NCBI RefSeq assembly: GCF_049562855.1
Contig: NZ_CP186925.1
Coordinates: 1,178,001 to 1,242,000, forward strand
Length of the DNA: 64,000 nucleotides
Reading direction: 5' to 3'
Source of the DNA: Ruminococcus_C callidus
GTDB taxonomy: Bacteria > Bacillota > Clostridia > Oscillospirales > Ruminococcaceae
Below, one piece after another: positions 22,912-31,112 of this stretch. The notes under the pieces are model-generated. The model was not told the DNA's origin and searched no databases. It saw only the letters and a list, made by a program, of their open reading frames with translations. Each line of letters begins with the position of its first letter. Positions within the stretch are counted from its first letter, which is position 1. A program made the translations under genes and the position numbers.

Positions 22912-24069
22912 ATGCTCTTGAAAATCAAACAAGTCCGCCGCTGGAAAAAACAGACTGTGGCGGAGCAGGCAGGCATTGCACGGCGATTTTCCGGCAGACT
23001 GCTCTGGGCGGTTTTGCTGCTGGGCGGTATCGGCGGGCTGGTTTCCCTCGGCATGTCCCCGCAAACCAGCAGCCGGAACACATCTGCTTCTTTTCTGGAA
23101 AAGGCAGATGCCAGGCTGACTGCGGCTCTGCCGGTGCGGGAACTGTTTCTGAAAACGTTGAGCAACGGTGTTGTTGCCACCGGCGGCAATCGTATCGGGG
23201 ACGTGTACCTGACAAATAACCGGCTTCTGGAATGCCCGCAGTCGCTGGACACGGCGGCAATGACGGCTTCCGCAGATGCCATTGATCAGTTCTATCAGAA
23301 GTACCAGATTCCCACGACTGTGATTGCCGTACCGCCGGCAGGGGAGTTCTACGCGAGCGACCTGCTGGACGGTATGTCTTACCCGTCGCAGATGCCGGCA
23401 ATCGAAAGCTTCTATCAGGCGATCGATTTGCCCATTCGAAAAATCGACGTGTACCATGTACTGTTTACTGCCACAGAGGACTATATCTATTACCGGACTG
23501 ATGAGAAGTGGAGCTGTTACGGTGCCTACTGCGTCTACCGCAACGCCATTCAGCGAATGGGATTCGCTCCGATCTCCTATGACCAGTATGTGATTACGCA
23601 CGCCGGCACATTTCGGGGAAATTTGTATGACAGTTGCTTGTACGACCGCGTAACGCCGGATATGATCGATGTCTACAGCGATGAGGACGGCAGCAAGGTA
23701 ACAGATATGACTGCATATCCGGCAAACGGCGAACCGGAACAGCGGGAACTGTACCAAACGCAGCCTGACGGCACAGCAGATCTGAACACCTTTTATCTGG
23801 GGGAACCCTGTGAGAAACTGGTGATCCGGACAAACCTGAACAATCAGAAAAAACTGCTGCTGTTCAAAGACGATTATGCAGACTGTATGGTGCCGTTTTT
23901 GTTACAGCATTACAGTGAGATCTGTATACTGGATGTTACCCAAATGGAACATGGTCTGTCAGAACTGGCAGATGTATCAGATTACACACAGGTGCTGATT
24001 CTCTGCGATGCAGACACTTTTGCGGACACCAAGACAGCATCTGCTTTTCGGGAGGGGAAGAACACATGA
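22912..24069 (+). CDS. DHHW/AlgX-like extracellular protein, degenerate motif
   Basis: A 385-residue protein with one N-terminal helix (residues 31-46) and a large outside domain. Its place after an MBOAT gene and features such as VYLTNNRLLE, TTVIAVPPAGEFYA and TDEKWSCYGAYCVY identify it as a DHHW/AlgJ-like partner in polysaccharide O-acylation. The signature D-H-H-W is here D-E-K-W, so the usual catalytic histidine is lost, as it is in the MBOAT partner. The start is ATG 22912 or TTG 22918; GGGAGG is 3 or 9 bases away. It overlaps the following PHP gene by 4 bases. Confidence 0.78.
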   Translation: MLLKIKQVRRWKKQTVAEQAGIARRFSGRLLWAVLLLGGIGGLVSLGMSPQTSSRNTSASFLEKADARLTAALPVRELFLKTLSNGVVATGGNRIGDVYLTNNRLLECPQSLDTAAMTASADAIDQFYQKYQIPTTVIAVPPAGEFYASDLLDGMSYPSQMPAIESFYQAIDLPIRKIDVYHVLFTATEDYIYYRTDEKWSCYGAYCVYRNAIQRMGFAPISYDQYVITHAGTFRGNLYDSCLYDRVTPDMIDVYSDEDGSKVTDMTAYPANGEPEQRELYQTQPDGTADLNTFYLGEPCEKLVIRTNLNNQKKLLLFKDDYADCMVPFLLQHYSEICILDVTQMEHGLSELADVSDYTQVLILCDADTFADTKTASAFREGKNT

Positions 24070-24926
24070 TTGATTTGCACATGCACACCACTTGTTCCGA
24101 CGGACAGTTTTCGCCGGAAGAAACCATGCGTATGGCACACGAAGCCGGCGTGACAGTTGCCGCCGTTACAGACCACGATACCGCATCGGGAATTTCGCGG
24201 GCAAGGGCAGCGGCGGAGCAGTACGGCATGACCTTTTTCTCCGGTATCGAAATCAGTGTACAGGGAGAAAAGGAACTGCATATTCTGGGATATGGGATCC
24301 AGCCGGAGAATGCGGCATTGCAGGCGTTTTGCAAAAGGCATGCTGCCGACCGCAAGGAACGCTGCGGAAAAATGCTGGAGTATCTGCACGGGCATGGCGT
24401 GCAGATCACACTGGACGATGTCCGCCGCTGCAATGACGGAAAGACTTCTGGCAGACCGCATTTTGCACGGACATTGGTGGAACTGGGCTATGCCTCCTCG
24501 GTGCAGGACGCTTTTGAAAAATATCTGACCACACCGGAATTCTATGCCAAAGTAGAACGCCCGAAGCCTACGCCGGAGGAGGGAATCGGTGTGATTCAGA
24601 ATGCCGGAGGCGTGGCGGTGCTGGCTCACCCACACCAGCTGAAGCTGGAAAACGATGCATTGGAAGCAATGGTGGTACGGCTGAAAGCAGCAGGCTTGCA
24701 GGGCATCGAAGCCTACTACAGCCGCCACACGCCGTCGCAGACACAGTTTTATCTGCATCTGGCAGAAAAGTACGATTTGCTGTACACCTGCGGCTCTGAC
24801 TATCACGGACCAGTCATCAAACCGGATATTGCACTGGGCACTGGAATTTCCAACAATCTTGGCATTTGTGACGAAAAAATTCCGGAACGGCTGTCTGCGG
24901 CAATCGCTGCAAAATGTTCCGCTTGA
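24066..24926 (+). CDS. PHP-domain phosphoesterase (RNase AM/TrpH-like)
   Basis: A 286-residue PHP enzyme of the YciV/TrpH group, which acts on 3',5'-nucleoside bisphosphates and on RNA 5' ends. Metal ligands are visible in IDLHMHTTCSDG, AVTDHDTASG, GIEISV, LAHPHQL and GSDYHGP. The start overlaps the preceding stop (ATGA). Its stop codon lies within the -35 box of the promoter of the next gene, so transcription units meet here. The link to the acylation genes upstream is probably only operonic. Confidence 0.9.
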   Translation: MIDLHMHTTCSDGQFSPEETMRMAHEAGVTVAAVTDHDTASGISRARAAAEQYGMTFFSGIEISVQGEKELHILGYGIQPENAALQAFCKRHAADRKERCGKMLEYLHGHGVQITLDDVRRCNDGKTSGRPHFARTLVELGYASSVQDAFEKYLTTPEFYAKVERPKPTPEEGIGVIQNAGGVAVLAHPHQLKLENDALEAMVVRLKAAGLQGIEAYYSRHTPSQTQFYLHLAEKYDLLYTCGSDYHGPVIKPDIALGTGISNNLGICDEKIPERLSAAIAAKCSA

Positions 24927-24951
24927 CATTTTGGGCGATTCGTATTATAAT
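24923..24951 (+). promoter_or_regulatory. Consensus promoter of the lipoprotein gene
   Basis: TTGACA (24923-24928), 17-bp spacer, TATAAT (24946-24951). The -35 box contains the TGA stop of the upstream PHP gene. Confidence 0.85.
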
Positions 24952-24983
24952 AGACAGAGATTTTGACGATGGGAGGCAGTGCA

Positions 24984-26270
24984 ATGGAGTTTCATAGAAA
25001 ACATTCTGTGTGCTTTTTGCTGCTGGGAATGCTGTTCTGTACTGCTGGCTGCACTGCAACAGAGCAGGACTCCACGGCAGAAAAGCCGAAAAAAATGACA
25101 GATCTGCCGCCGTTGGTAACAGAGATTTCCACAGAAGATACAACGGCGGAAATTTCCACAGAAACCACACTGGTGACCGAAGAAGCGGAATTGCCGGAAC
25201 CGGTTTATCAGGCAAAGATGACCGCGTGGGAACTGCCGGAGGAACTGGGCAGTCTGCAAGCAGTACGGGTATACCAGAACACAGTCTACCTGCTGGGTGT
25301 CCGGCAGAATGCGGCACAGCAGTCGGAAAGCGTACTCTATTGTGTGTCAGAAGATGCGGAAAGTGCAGAACCAGTCTTTACGCCGCTGTACCCAAACAGC
25401 AATGCTTCTGATTTTGTGGGACTGACAGATTTCGACGTGCTCTCTGACGGCACGATCTGCGGGCTGCTCTGTGAAAACGCAGATGCAGTGCCCTATGAGG
25501 ATCCGACATTCAACCCCGACGATTTCGACTGGGAATCTTATTACGAAAACTATGCCACTCAGTATCAGCTGGTATGGTATGACAAAAATGGTGTCATCTG
25601 CAAAAAGCTGGGACTTTCCACACTGCTGGACCTGGATGAAACCTCCAGACAGACGATGGCATTTACCGGTGTCCGCAGTGACGCTTCCGACCACATTTAC
25701 CTGACGGCAACGATCGATGAATCTGACTGCCTGATGGCATTGGACGGCAATGGTAATCTTTGTCCGGTACAGGGCAATCACAAGAATATGCTTCCGCTGG
25801 AATCAGATTATCAGTGGATTCGGTGCAGTTCAGACGGCATGCTGCTGTTGGAATGCGATGCCGAAGATGTACAGCACCTGTCCCATGTTGTTGTAACAGA
25901 CGGGGCACTCTGGAAAACACAGACGGCTGTTCCGGAACGCATGACCGCAGATACAATGCTGGCGGAGTCGGAAAATGATGACTTTGTGTACGGCATCTGG
26001 AACGCCTCCGGTCTGTTCCGCATGTCGGCAAAAAATGCCCTGCCGGAACTGCTCTATCGGTGGAGCGATGCCCACGTAGACTTTTCGAAGCTGGAACGTG
26101 TCATGATGCTGCCGGACGAGGAAGTGCTTTTGTCTGCATACACGGCTCAGGGCAATTTGTCACTGGAGTTGTTGGAACCGGATATGAAAAACAAGGAGCC
26201 GGATTCTACCGAGCATGTGGAAGAAGAAACCACCGGCGAAACTGTTCCGGTTGCAACACCTGTAAGTTAA
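24984..26270 (+). CDS. Hypothetical secreted lipoprotein
   Basis: A 428-residue protein with a type II signal peptide: positively charged start (MEFHRKH), hydrophobic stretch and a lipobox-like CTAGC, so Cys would be lipidated and the protein held on the outer face of the membrane. A Thr/Glu-rich linker follows, then a domain with repeated segments (SVLYCVSED, QLVWYDKNG, CLMALDGNG, ALPELLYRWSD) that suggests a beta-propeller-like fold. The function is not recognised. ATG 24984 has GGGAGG 7 bases upstream. It has its own consensus promoter, and its TAA stop is directly followed by a 33-bp element remnant. Confidence 0.8.
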   Translation: MEFHRKHSVCFLLLGMLFCTAGCTATEQDSTAEKPKKMTDLPPLVTEISTEDTTAEISTETTLVTEEAELPEPVYQAKMTAWELPEELGSLQAVRVYQNTVYLLGVRQNAAQQSESVLYCVSEDAESAEPVFTPLYPNSNASDFVGLTDFDVLSDGTICGLLCENADAVPYEDPTFNPDDFDWESYYENYATQYQLVWYDKNGVICKKLGLSTLLDLDETSRQTMAFTGVRSDASDHIYLTATIDESDCLMALDGNGNLCPVQGNHKNMLPLESDYQWIRCSSDGMLLLECDAEDVQHLSHVVVTDGALWKTQTAVPERMTADTMLAESENDDFVYGIWNASGLFRMSAKNALPELLYRWSDAHVDFSKLERVMMLPDEEVLLSAYTAQGNLSLELLEPDMKNKEPDSTEHVEEETTGETVPVATPVS

Positions 26271-26303
26271 GGCAATACCGCACAAGCTATTTGCGGTGTT
26301 GCC
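26271..26303. mobile_element. 33-bp minimal form of the palindromic element
   Basis: Only the two arms remain: GGCAATACCGCACAA, two or three loop bases, and TTGCGGTGTTGCC. It starts at the base after the TAA stop of the lipoprotein gene and lies just upstream of the next promoter; it may act as a 3' hairpin. Confidence 0.75.
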
Positions 26304-26305
26304 CC

Positions 26306-26334
26306 TTGCAATTTTCCGGTAAATATAGTATACT
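26306..26334 (+). promoter_or_regulatory. Promoter of the DAHP synthase gene
   Basis: TTGCAA (26306-26311), 17-bp spacer, TATACT (26329-26334). Confidence 0.75.
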
Positions 26335-26427
26335 TATAAATGACATTGCTGTGCGGAACGGACAGGCTGCGGCAAAATGCCGAATACGCCGGCAGGATCG
26401 AATGCAATGAGAAAGAAGGACGAATAC

Positions 26428-27456
26428 ATGAATATGGAATTTATCAGAAAGCTGCCGATTCCGAAGGAACTGAAAGCCCAGTTCTCTCTGTCGGAAAAGC
26501 TGGTGAATGTCAAGGCGAAGCGTGATGCGGAGATCAAAAAGGTGTTTACCGGTGAATCCGACAAGAAGCTGCTGATTATCGGACCGTGCTCTGCGGATCG
26601 GGAAGACGCTGTTCTGGATTATGTCAGCCGTCTGGCAAAGGTACAGGAAAAGGTACAGGACAAGCTGCTTCTGATCCCGCGGATCTACACCAATAAGCCC
26701 CGCACCACTGGTGAAGGCTACAAGGGCATGGTGCACCAGCCGGATCCGGAGAAAAAGGAAGATATGCTGCAGGGACTGATCGCCATTCGCGAACTGCACA
26801 CCCGTGCCATTGAGCAGACAGGTCTGACTTGTGCAGACGAAATGCTCTATCCGGAAAACCACCGGTATCTGTCTGATCTGCTGTCCTATGTTGCAATTGG
26901 TGCACGTTCGGTAGAGAACCAGCAGCACCGCCTGACTGCCAGCGGTCTGGATATTCCGGTGGGTATGAAGAACCCCACCGGCGGCGACCTGTCTGTTATG
27001 ATGAATTCCCTGACTGCGGCACAGGCTTCTCACGTGTTCCTGTATCGCGGCTGGGAAGTCAAGTCTGCGGGAAATCCGCTGGCACACGCAATTCTCCGCG
27101 GTGCAGTAGACCCGCTGGGCAGAACCATTCCCAACTATCACTATGAAGATCTGATCGCACTGTACGAACTGTATCAGAAGAAGAATTACCAGAATCCGGC
27201 TGTGATCGTAGATGCAAACCATGCCAATTCCGGCAAGAAATATCTGGAACAGATCCGCATCTGCAACGAAGTACTGCACAGCTGCCGCCACAGCAAAGAA
27301 ATTGCTTCTCTGGTAAAGGGTTTCATGATCGAAAGCTATATCGAAGACGGAGCACAGAAGATTGGCGAGGGCGTTTATGGTCGGTCGATCACGGATCCTT
27401 GTCTGGGCTGGGAAAAGTCCGAACGCCTGATTTACGATATTGCAGATCAGCTTTAA
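26428..27456 (+). CDS. 3-deoxy-7-phosphoheptulonate (DAHP) synthase, class I
   Basis: Condenses phosphoenolpyruvate and erythrose 4-phosphate, the first step of the shikimate pathway. It belongs to the AroF/G/H type Ia group: IIGPCSADREDAV, PRTTGEGYKGMVHQPD, KNPTGGDLSVMMNS, VDANHANSGKK and the terminal SITDPCLGWE are recognisable. The 342-residue length is normal. ATG 26428 (MNMEFIRKLP) has AAGGA at 7 bases; upstream in-frame codons lack a site. It is a single gene with its own promoter. Which aromatic amino acid gives feedback control cannot be judged. Confidence 0.95.
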   Translation: MNMEFIRKLPIPKELKAQFSLSEKLVNVKAKRDAEIKKVFTGESDKKLLIIGPCSADREDAVLDYVSRLAKVQEKVQDKLLLIPRIYTNKPRTTGEGYKGMVHQPDPEKKEDMLQGLIAIRELHTRAIEQTGLTCADEMLYPENHRYLSDLLSYVAIGARSVENQQHRLTASGLDIPVGMKNPTGGDLSVMMNSLTAAQASHVFLYRGWEVKSAGNPLAHAILRGAVDPLGRTIPNYHYEDLIALYELYQKKNYQNPAVIVDANHANSGKKYLEQIRICNEVLHSCRHSKEIASLVKGFMIESYIEDGAQKIGEGVYGRSITDPCLGWEKSERLIYDIADQL

Positions 27457-27458
27457 GG

Positions 27459-27492
27459 CGACAAAGTACCAGGCGTTGTACTTTGTTTCCTG
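27459..27492 (+). terminator. Hairpin after the DAHP synthase gene
   Basis: Inverted repeat ACAAAGTAC / GTACTTTGT (9 bp) around a short loop, followed by TTCC rather than a long T run. It may be a weak terminator or a transcript-stabilising hairpin. Confidence 0.45.
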
Positions 27493-27552
27493 CATGAGAG
27501 CGTGTTCCAAAAATGTGGAAACCAGCTCGAAAAGTGAAAGGAGCGAGGTCAT

Positions 27553-28050
27553 ATGGCATCAATGAGTCAGTTGACAATGGCAATGGTCACATTGTATAGC
27601 GGGGATCCCAAACGGATACAGCATTTTATGAAGGTGTATGCCTTTGCAAAAATGATTGCCGAAGAAGAACAGCTGGGAGCCAAACAGCGGGAGATCGTAG
27701 AAGCTGCGGCACTGGTGCATGACATCGGCATTCACGCGGCAGAAAAAAAATATCGTTCTGCCGCGGGAGAATATCAGGAAATCGAAGGACCACCCATTGC
27801 ACGGGCAATGCTGATGGCACTGGATTTTTCGCCGGCACTCATTAACCGTGTCTGCGATATGGTGGCACATCATCATTCTTATGACAAGATCGACGAGGTT
27901 GATCTCCAGATTCTGATCGAAGCAGATTTCATGGTAAACGCCTATGAGGATGGTTTGCCGAAACGGAATATCAAGTCGTTTCGGGATAAGATCTTCCGGA
28001 CAGAAACGGGGATCCACTACCTGAACGAATTGTTTGCTTTGGAAAACTAA
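27553..28050 (+). CDS. HD-domain phosphohydrolase
   Basis: A 165-residue protein with the metal-binding HD pattern: H in RIQHFMKVYAFA, HD in AALVHDIGIH, HH in VAHHHSYDKI and D in LIEADFMVNAYED. This is the compact single-domain type that hydrolyses nucleotides or nucleotide second messengers; the substrate is unknown. AAAGGAG is about 10 bases before the ATG at 27553. Its TAA stop is contained in the CTAA target duplication of a 172-bp palindromic element. Confidence 0.85.
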   Translation: MASMSQLTMAMVTLYSGDPKRIQHFMKVYAFAKMIAEEEQLGAKQREIVEAAALVHDIGIHAAEKKYRSAAGEYQEIEGPPIARAMLMALDFSPALINRVCDMVAHHHSYDKIDEVDLQILIEADFMVNAYEDGLPKRNIKSFRDKIFRTETGIHYLNELFALEN

Positions 28051-28222
28051 GAGCAATACCGCACAAAGAGCGTCTGGCGACTTTGTACGCCATCTGCTTG
28101 CAAATTTCCCGTCATATTTCACAAAAATGCTCGTGAATACATCAAGTATTCACTCCGCTTTTTGTTTCATCTGACGAAAAATTTGACGACGCATCTGTCG
28201 CACAATCTTTGTGCGGTATTGC
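28051..28222. mobile_element. Palindromic MITE-like element, A type, 172 bp
   Basis: Arms AGCAATACCGCACAAAG and CTTTGTGCGGTATTGC; flanked by CTAA at 28047-28050 and 28223-28226. The left CTAA includes the stop codon of the HD gene. It has the same orientation as the copies at 6419 and 62850. Confidence 0.9.
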
Positions 28223-28233
28223 CTAAGGACTAT

Positions 28234-28280
28234 AAAAAAATACCGGATACCGTATCGATCGGATACAGTATCCGGTATTT
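28234..28280 (-). terminator. Terminator of the clpC-like gene
   Basis: A 13-bp stem (AAATACCGGATAC and its complement) closes a loop that is itself palindromic; on the minus strand it ends in a run of T. It lies directly after the stop codon at 28281. Confidence 0.85.
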
Positions 28281-30551
28281 TTATGCCCGCAGCACCTTGT
28301 CCAGCACCACAAACTGCTGTTCCTTGGCAGTCAGACAAATTTCATCTCCTGCCTGTAACGCATTGTGCAGCATCTTGTCGGCAATGGGATTCTCCACCAT
28401 GGTTGCCAGATACTGCTTCATGGGGCGTGCACCGTACTGGCGGATTTTCGGTGCGTTTGCCAGAAGCCGCACCGCGTCCGGTGTATACTCCATGGCGATT
28501 TCCATATGAGAGAGCCGCTGCTGCAATTCCTGTAACATGCGTTCTGCGATCTGGGACAAGCTTTCCTCCGACAGCTTCTGAAACCACAGTACACCGTCCA
28601 GCCGTCCCAGAAATTCCGGCGAGAAATGCCGCTTGAGTGCATCAGTGGCAGCAGCATTTCCGCCCTTGCCGGAATCGGGGAGAAATCCCAGCTGTTCACC
28701 AGTACGCAACGCTTCGCCGCCCAGATTGGAGGTCATGATCAGCAATGCATGGCGAAAGCTGGTCGTCCTGCCGCAGGAGTCCGTCAGAATGCCGTCCTCC
28801 ATGATTTGCAGCAGCAGATTGCACACATCCGGGTGAGCCTTTTCGATCTCGTCGAACAGCACTACGCAATAAGGTCGCCGGCGAACCCGTTCGCAGAGCA
28901 TGCCGCCGTCCTCAAATCCCACATATCCGGGAGGAGCACCGATCAGCTTGGAAACGGCATGCTTTTCCATGAATTCCGACATGTCAATACGAATCAGGCT
29001 TTCCTTGTCATCAAAGAGGTGTGCCGCCAGAGCACTTGCCAGAGCCGTTTTTCCCACGCCGGTGGGACCTGCAAAAAGAAATGCCCCGATGGGACGGGAC
29101 TTGTCCTGTAAGCCGGTGCTTGCACGGCAGAGAGCCGCCGACAGTGTGTCCACTGCATCATCATGCCCGACCACCTGTTGTTTTAGTACGCTGCCCAGTG
29201 TCAGCAGCTTTTGCCGTTGTGCCTCCGTGATTTTTTCCGTGGGAATTCCCGTTCGCACAGACACAATGGCGGCAACATCGTCCTCCTCCACATCAGCGAT
29301 TTCCGTGGTGTCCTTTTCCGCCTCCCATCGGATTCGGGCACGGGAGCACGCTTCGTCCAACAAGTCGATTGCCTTGTCGGGAAGAAACCGGTCGTGCAGA
29401 TAGCGGTCTGCATAGTGAATTGCCGTGCGAAGAACGGTGTCTGAAATGTGCACCCGATGAAATTCCGCATAGGTTTCCCGCAATCCCTGCAGCATAGCGT
29501 AGCATTGTTCCGCAGAGGGTTCGTGGACTGTGACCGGCTGAAACCGCCGTTCCAAGGCACCGTCCTTTCCAATGGTTGCTCGGAATTCCTCTGGTGTGGT
29601 GGCACCGATCAGCCGGATCTCTCCCCGTGCCAGCTGCGGTTTCAGCATGTTTGCTGCATCAATTGCCCCTTCTGCGGCACCGGCTCCCACAATGGTGTGC
29701 AGCTCATCAATAAACAAAATGACATTGCCGTGCTCCGAAGCCTCTGCCAGACAGTTCTTGAGCCGTTCTTCAAAGTCGCCCCGATACTTTGCACCGGACA
29801 GCAATGCCGGCAGATCCAGTGCAAACAGCTGCATTTGCTGTAAGGACTCCGGCACGTCACCCTGTAAAATTTTTCTGGCAATGCCCTCCACGATTGCAGT
29901 TTTTCCAACGCCTGCTTCTCCGATCAGACAGGGGTTGTTTTTGGTGCGTCTGGAGAGAATGCGGATCATCTGCTGTAATTCTTTTTCCCGTCCGATCAGC
30001 GGATCATAGCGGTAAGGATTTGACGGATCTGTCATCAGCTTTCCGTACTGAAACAGTGCCGGACAATTTTTGCGGGAAAGGGTATCCATACGGTTTCGTT
30101 CCATTCGCACCCCATAGGCAGTGTCGCTGCTGCAAAGCGTGCAGAGCTGGTTCAGACTGACACCCAACTTTTTCAGAATGGTGACTGCACTGGAACAGGG
30201 GGCGTGGATAATTGCCAGCAGCAAATGTTCCGTTCCCGCCAGACAGCACCCCGCATCTCTGGCACGTTCCTTGGCATCTTCCAGAATTGCCACCAGCGAA
30301 GGGGTCAGACAATCCTCCTGTACCTGTGCAGGAATCCCGCGTCCCACCAGATCGACAATGCCGTTTCGCAGCCGTTCCGTGTTCAGCTGCTGTGCCGCCA
30401 ATGCACTGGCAGCCGCATTGCCGCCCTCCTCCATCAGCCCCAGAAGCAGGTGCTCACTTCCAATATACGTGTGCCCGAACTCCTCCGCGGCGTGTATCGC
30501 TTCTTTCATGGCAAGGATCGCCTTGCCGGTAAAACCTTCTGTATATCGCAT
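28281..30551 (-). CDS. ClpC-like AAA+ unfoldase lacking the middle domain
   Basis: Two-ring Clp/Hsp100 ATPase of 756 residues. The N-terminal repeat domain (YTEGFTGKAILAMKEA, HTYIGSEHLLLGLM), D1 (Walker A GEAGVGKTA, Walker B VILFIDE) and D2 (GPTGVGKTA, VVLFDE) are intact. Between the rings ClpC normally has a coiled middle domain of roughly 50 residues; here LLDEACSRARIRWEAEKDT runs almost directly into the D2 lead-in (AAIVSVRTGIPTEKI). ClpC needs that domain for adaptor-driven activation, so this may be a constitutive or differently controlled unfoldase. ATG 30551 follows AAAGGAA; a longer frame passes through the promoter. Confidence 0.88.
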   Translation of the reverse strand: MRYTEGFTGKAILAMKEAIHAAEEFGHTYIGSEHLLLGLMEEGGNAAASALAAQQLNTERLRNGIVDLVGRGIPAQVQEDCLTPSLVAILEDAKERARDAGCCLAGTEHLLLAIIHAPCSSAVTILKKLGVSLNQLCTLCSSDTAYGVRMERNRMDTLSRKNCPALFQYGKLMTDPSNPYRYDPLIGREKELQQMIRILSRRTKNNPCLIGEAGVGKTAIVEGIARKILQGDVPESLQQMQLFALDLPALLSGAKYRGDFEERLKNCLAEASEHGNVILFIDELHTIVGAGAAEGAIDAANMLKPQLARGEIRLIGATTPEEFRATIGKDGALERRFQPVTVHEPSAEQCYAMLQGLRETYAEFHRVHISDTVLRTAIHYADRYLHDRFLPDKAIDLLDEACSRARIRWEAEKDTTEIADVEEDDVAAIVSVRTGIPTEKITEAQRQKLLTLGSVLKQQVVGHDDAVDTLSAALCRASTGLQDKSRPIGAFLFAGPTGVGKTALASALAAHLFDDKESLIRIDMSEFMEKHAVSKLIGAPPGYVGFEDGGMLCERVRRRPYCVVLFDEIEKAHPDVCNLLLQIMEDGILTDSCGRTTSFRHALLIMTSNLGGEALRTGEQLGFLPDSGKGGNAAATDALKRHFSPEFLGRLDGVLWFQKLSEESLSQIAERMLQELQQRLSHMEIAMEYTPDAVRLLANAPKIRQYGARPMKQYLATMVENPIADKMLHNALQAGDEICLTAKEQQFVVLDKVLRA

Positions 30552-30570
30552 ATTGCCGTTCCTTTCTGCC

Positions 30571-30610
30571 GTGTGTTCACACTTTATTTCTTTTGAACGG
30601 GACAAGTATA
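30571..30610 (-). promoter_or_regulatory. Promoter -10 and candidate operator of the clpC-like gene
   Basis: TATACT (30610-30605 on the minus strand) has no good -35. About 23 bases downstream is the perfect palindrome GTGTGTTCACAC (30571-30582), and TCACACTTT occurs twice, at 30577-30585 and 30643-30651, on either side of the promoter. No CtsR or CIRCE operator is present, so these repeats are candidates for a different regulator. Confidence 0.45.
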
Positions 30611-30734
30611 GCATATTTTTTCTGCAAGATTTGTCGAAGCAGTCACACTTTTTCTCCACGGGCATATGATGTACTATGAAACAGACAAAAAACAGTTTGT
30701 TTCAAATAAAACTGACACAAAGGAGTCGTGTATT

Positions 30735-30857
30735 ATGTGTTTCGAAAATAATGGTGGATGCTGCTGGATTATCATTCTGCTCGTGATTCTGTTCTGCTGC
30801 TGCGGCAATGGCTGCGGTGGCGGCTGCAACAATGGTGGCTGCGGATGTGGCTGCTAA
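30735..30857 (+). CDS. Small Cys/Gly-rich membrane peptide, 40 residues
   Basis: The peptide has a short polar head (MCFENNGG), one hydrophobic helix (WIIILLVILF) and a tail made almost only of Cys, Gly and Asn; 11 of 40 residues are Cys. The size and pattern recall the YjcZ-like tiny sporulation membrane proteins of Firmicutes, but those are not so Cys-rich. The tail could bind metal or crosslink by disulfides. ATG 30735 has AAGGAG 9 bases upstream; a frame open from 30666 lacks one. It is a monocistronic unit with a strong terminator. The function is unknown. Confidence 0.78.
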   Translation: MCFENNGGCCWIIILLVILFCCCGNGCGGGCNNGGCGCGC

Positions 30858-30890
30858 TTGCAGACACGCTGAAATGATCTGCTGATAAAA

Positions 30891-30926
30891 AAACAGGTGT
30901 GGGGAAGTCCCTGCACCTGTTTTTTT
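30891..30926 (+). terminator. Terminator of the Cys-rich peptide gene
   Basis: AAACAGGTG pairs with CACCTGTTT around a loop containing a short GGG/CCC extension, followed by seven T residues. Confidence 0.88.
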
Positions 30927-30936
30927 GTTATTTTAA

Positions 30937-31108
30937 GGCAATACCGCACAAAGATTGTGCGACAGATGCGTCGTCAAATTTTTCGTCAGATGAAACAAAA
31001 AGCAGAGTGAATACTTGATGTATTTACGAGCATTTTTGTGAAATATGACGGGAAATTTGCAAGCAGATGGCGTGCAAAGTTGCCAGACGCTCTTTGTGCA
31101 GTATTGCC
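30937..31108. mobile_element. Palindromic MITE-like element, A type, 172 bp
   Basis: Arms GGCAATACCGCACAAAG and CTTTGTGCAGTATTGCC (one mismatch), flanked by TTAA at 30933-30936 and 31109-31112. It is in the opposite orientation to the copies at 6419 and 28051. It is joined to a 59-bp B-type unit through the shared right TTAA. Confidence 0.9.
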
Positions 31109-31112
31109 TTAA

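Noticed and set aside
30735..30857. Cys-rich peptide considered as a SCIFF or bacteriocin precursor
   Set aside because: There is no radical SAM maturase or exporter next to it, and it has a membrane helix unlike SCIFF peptides.
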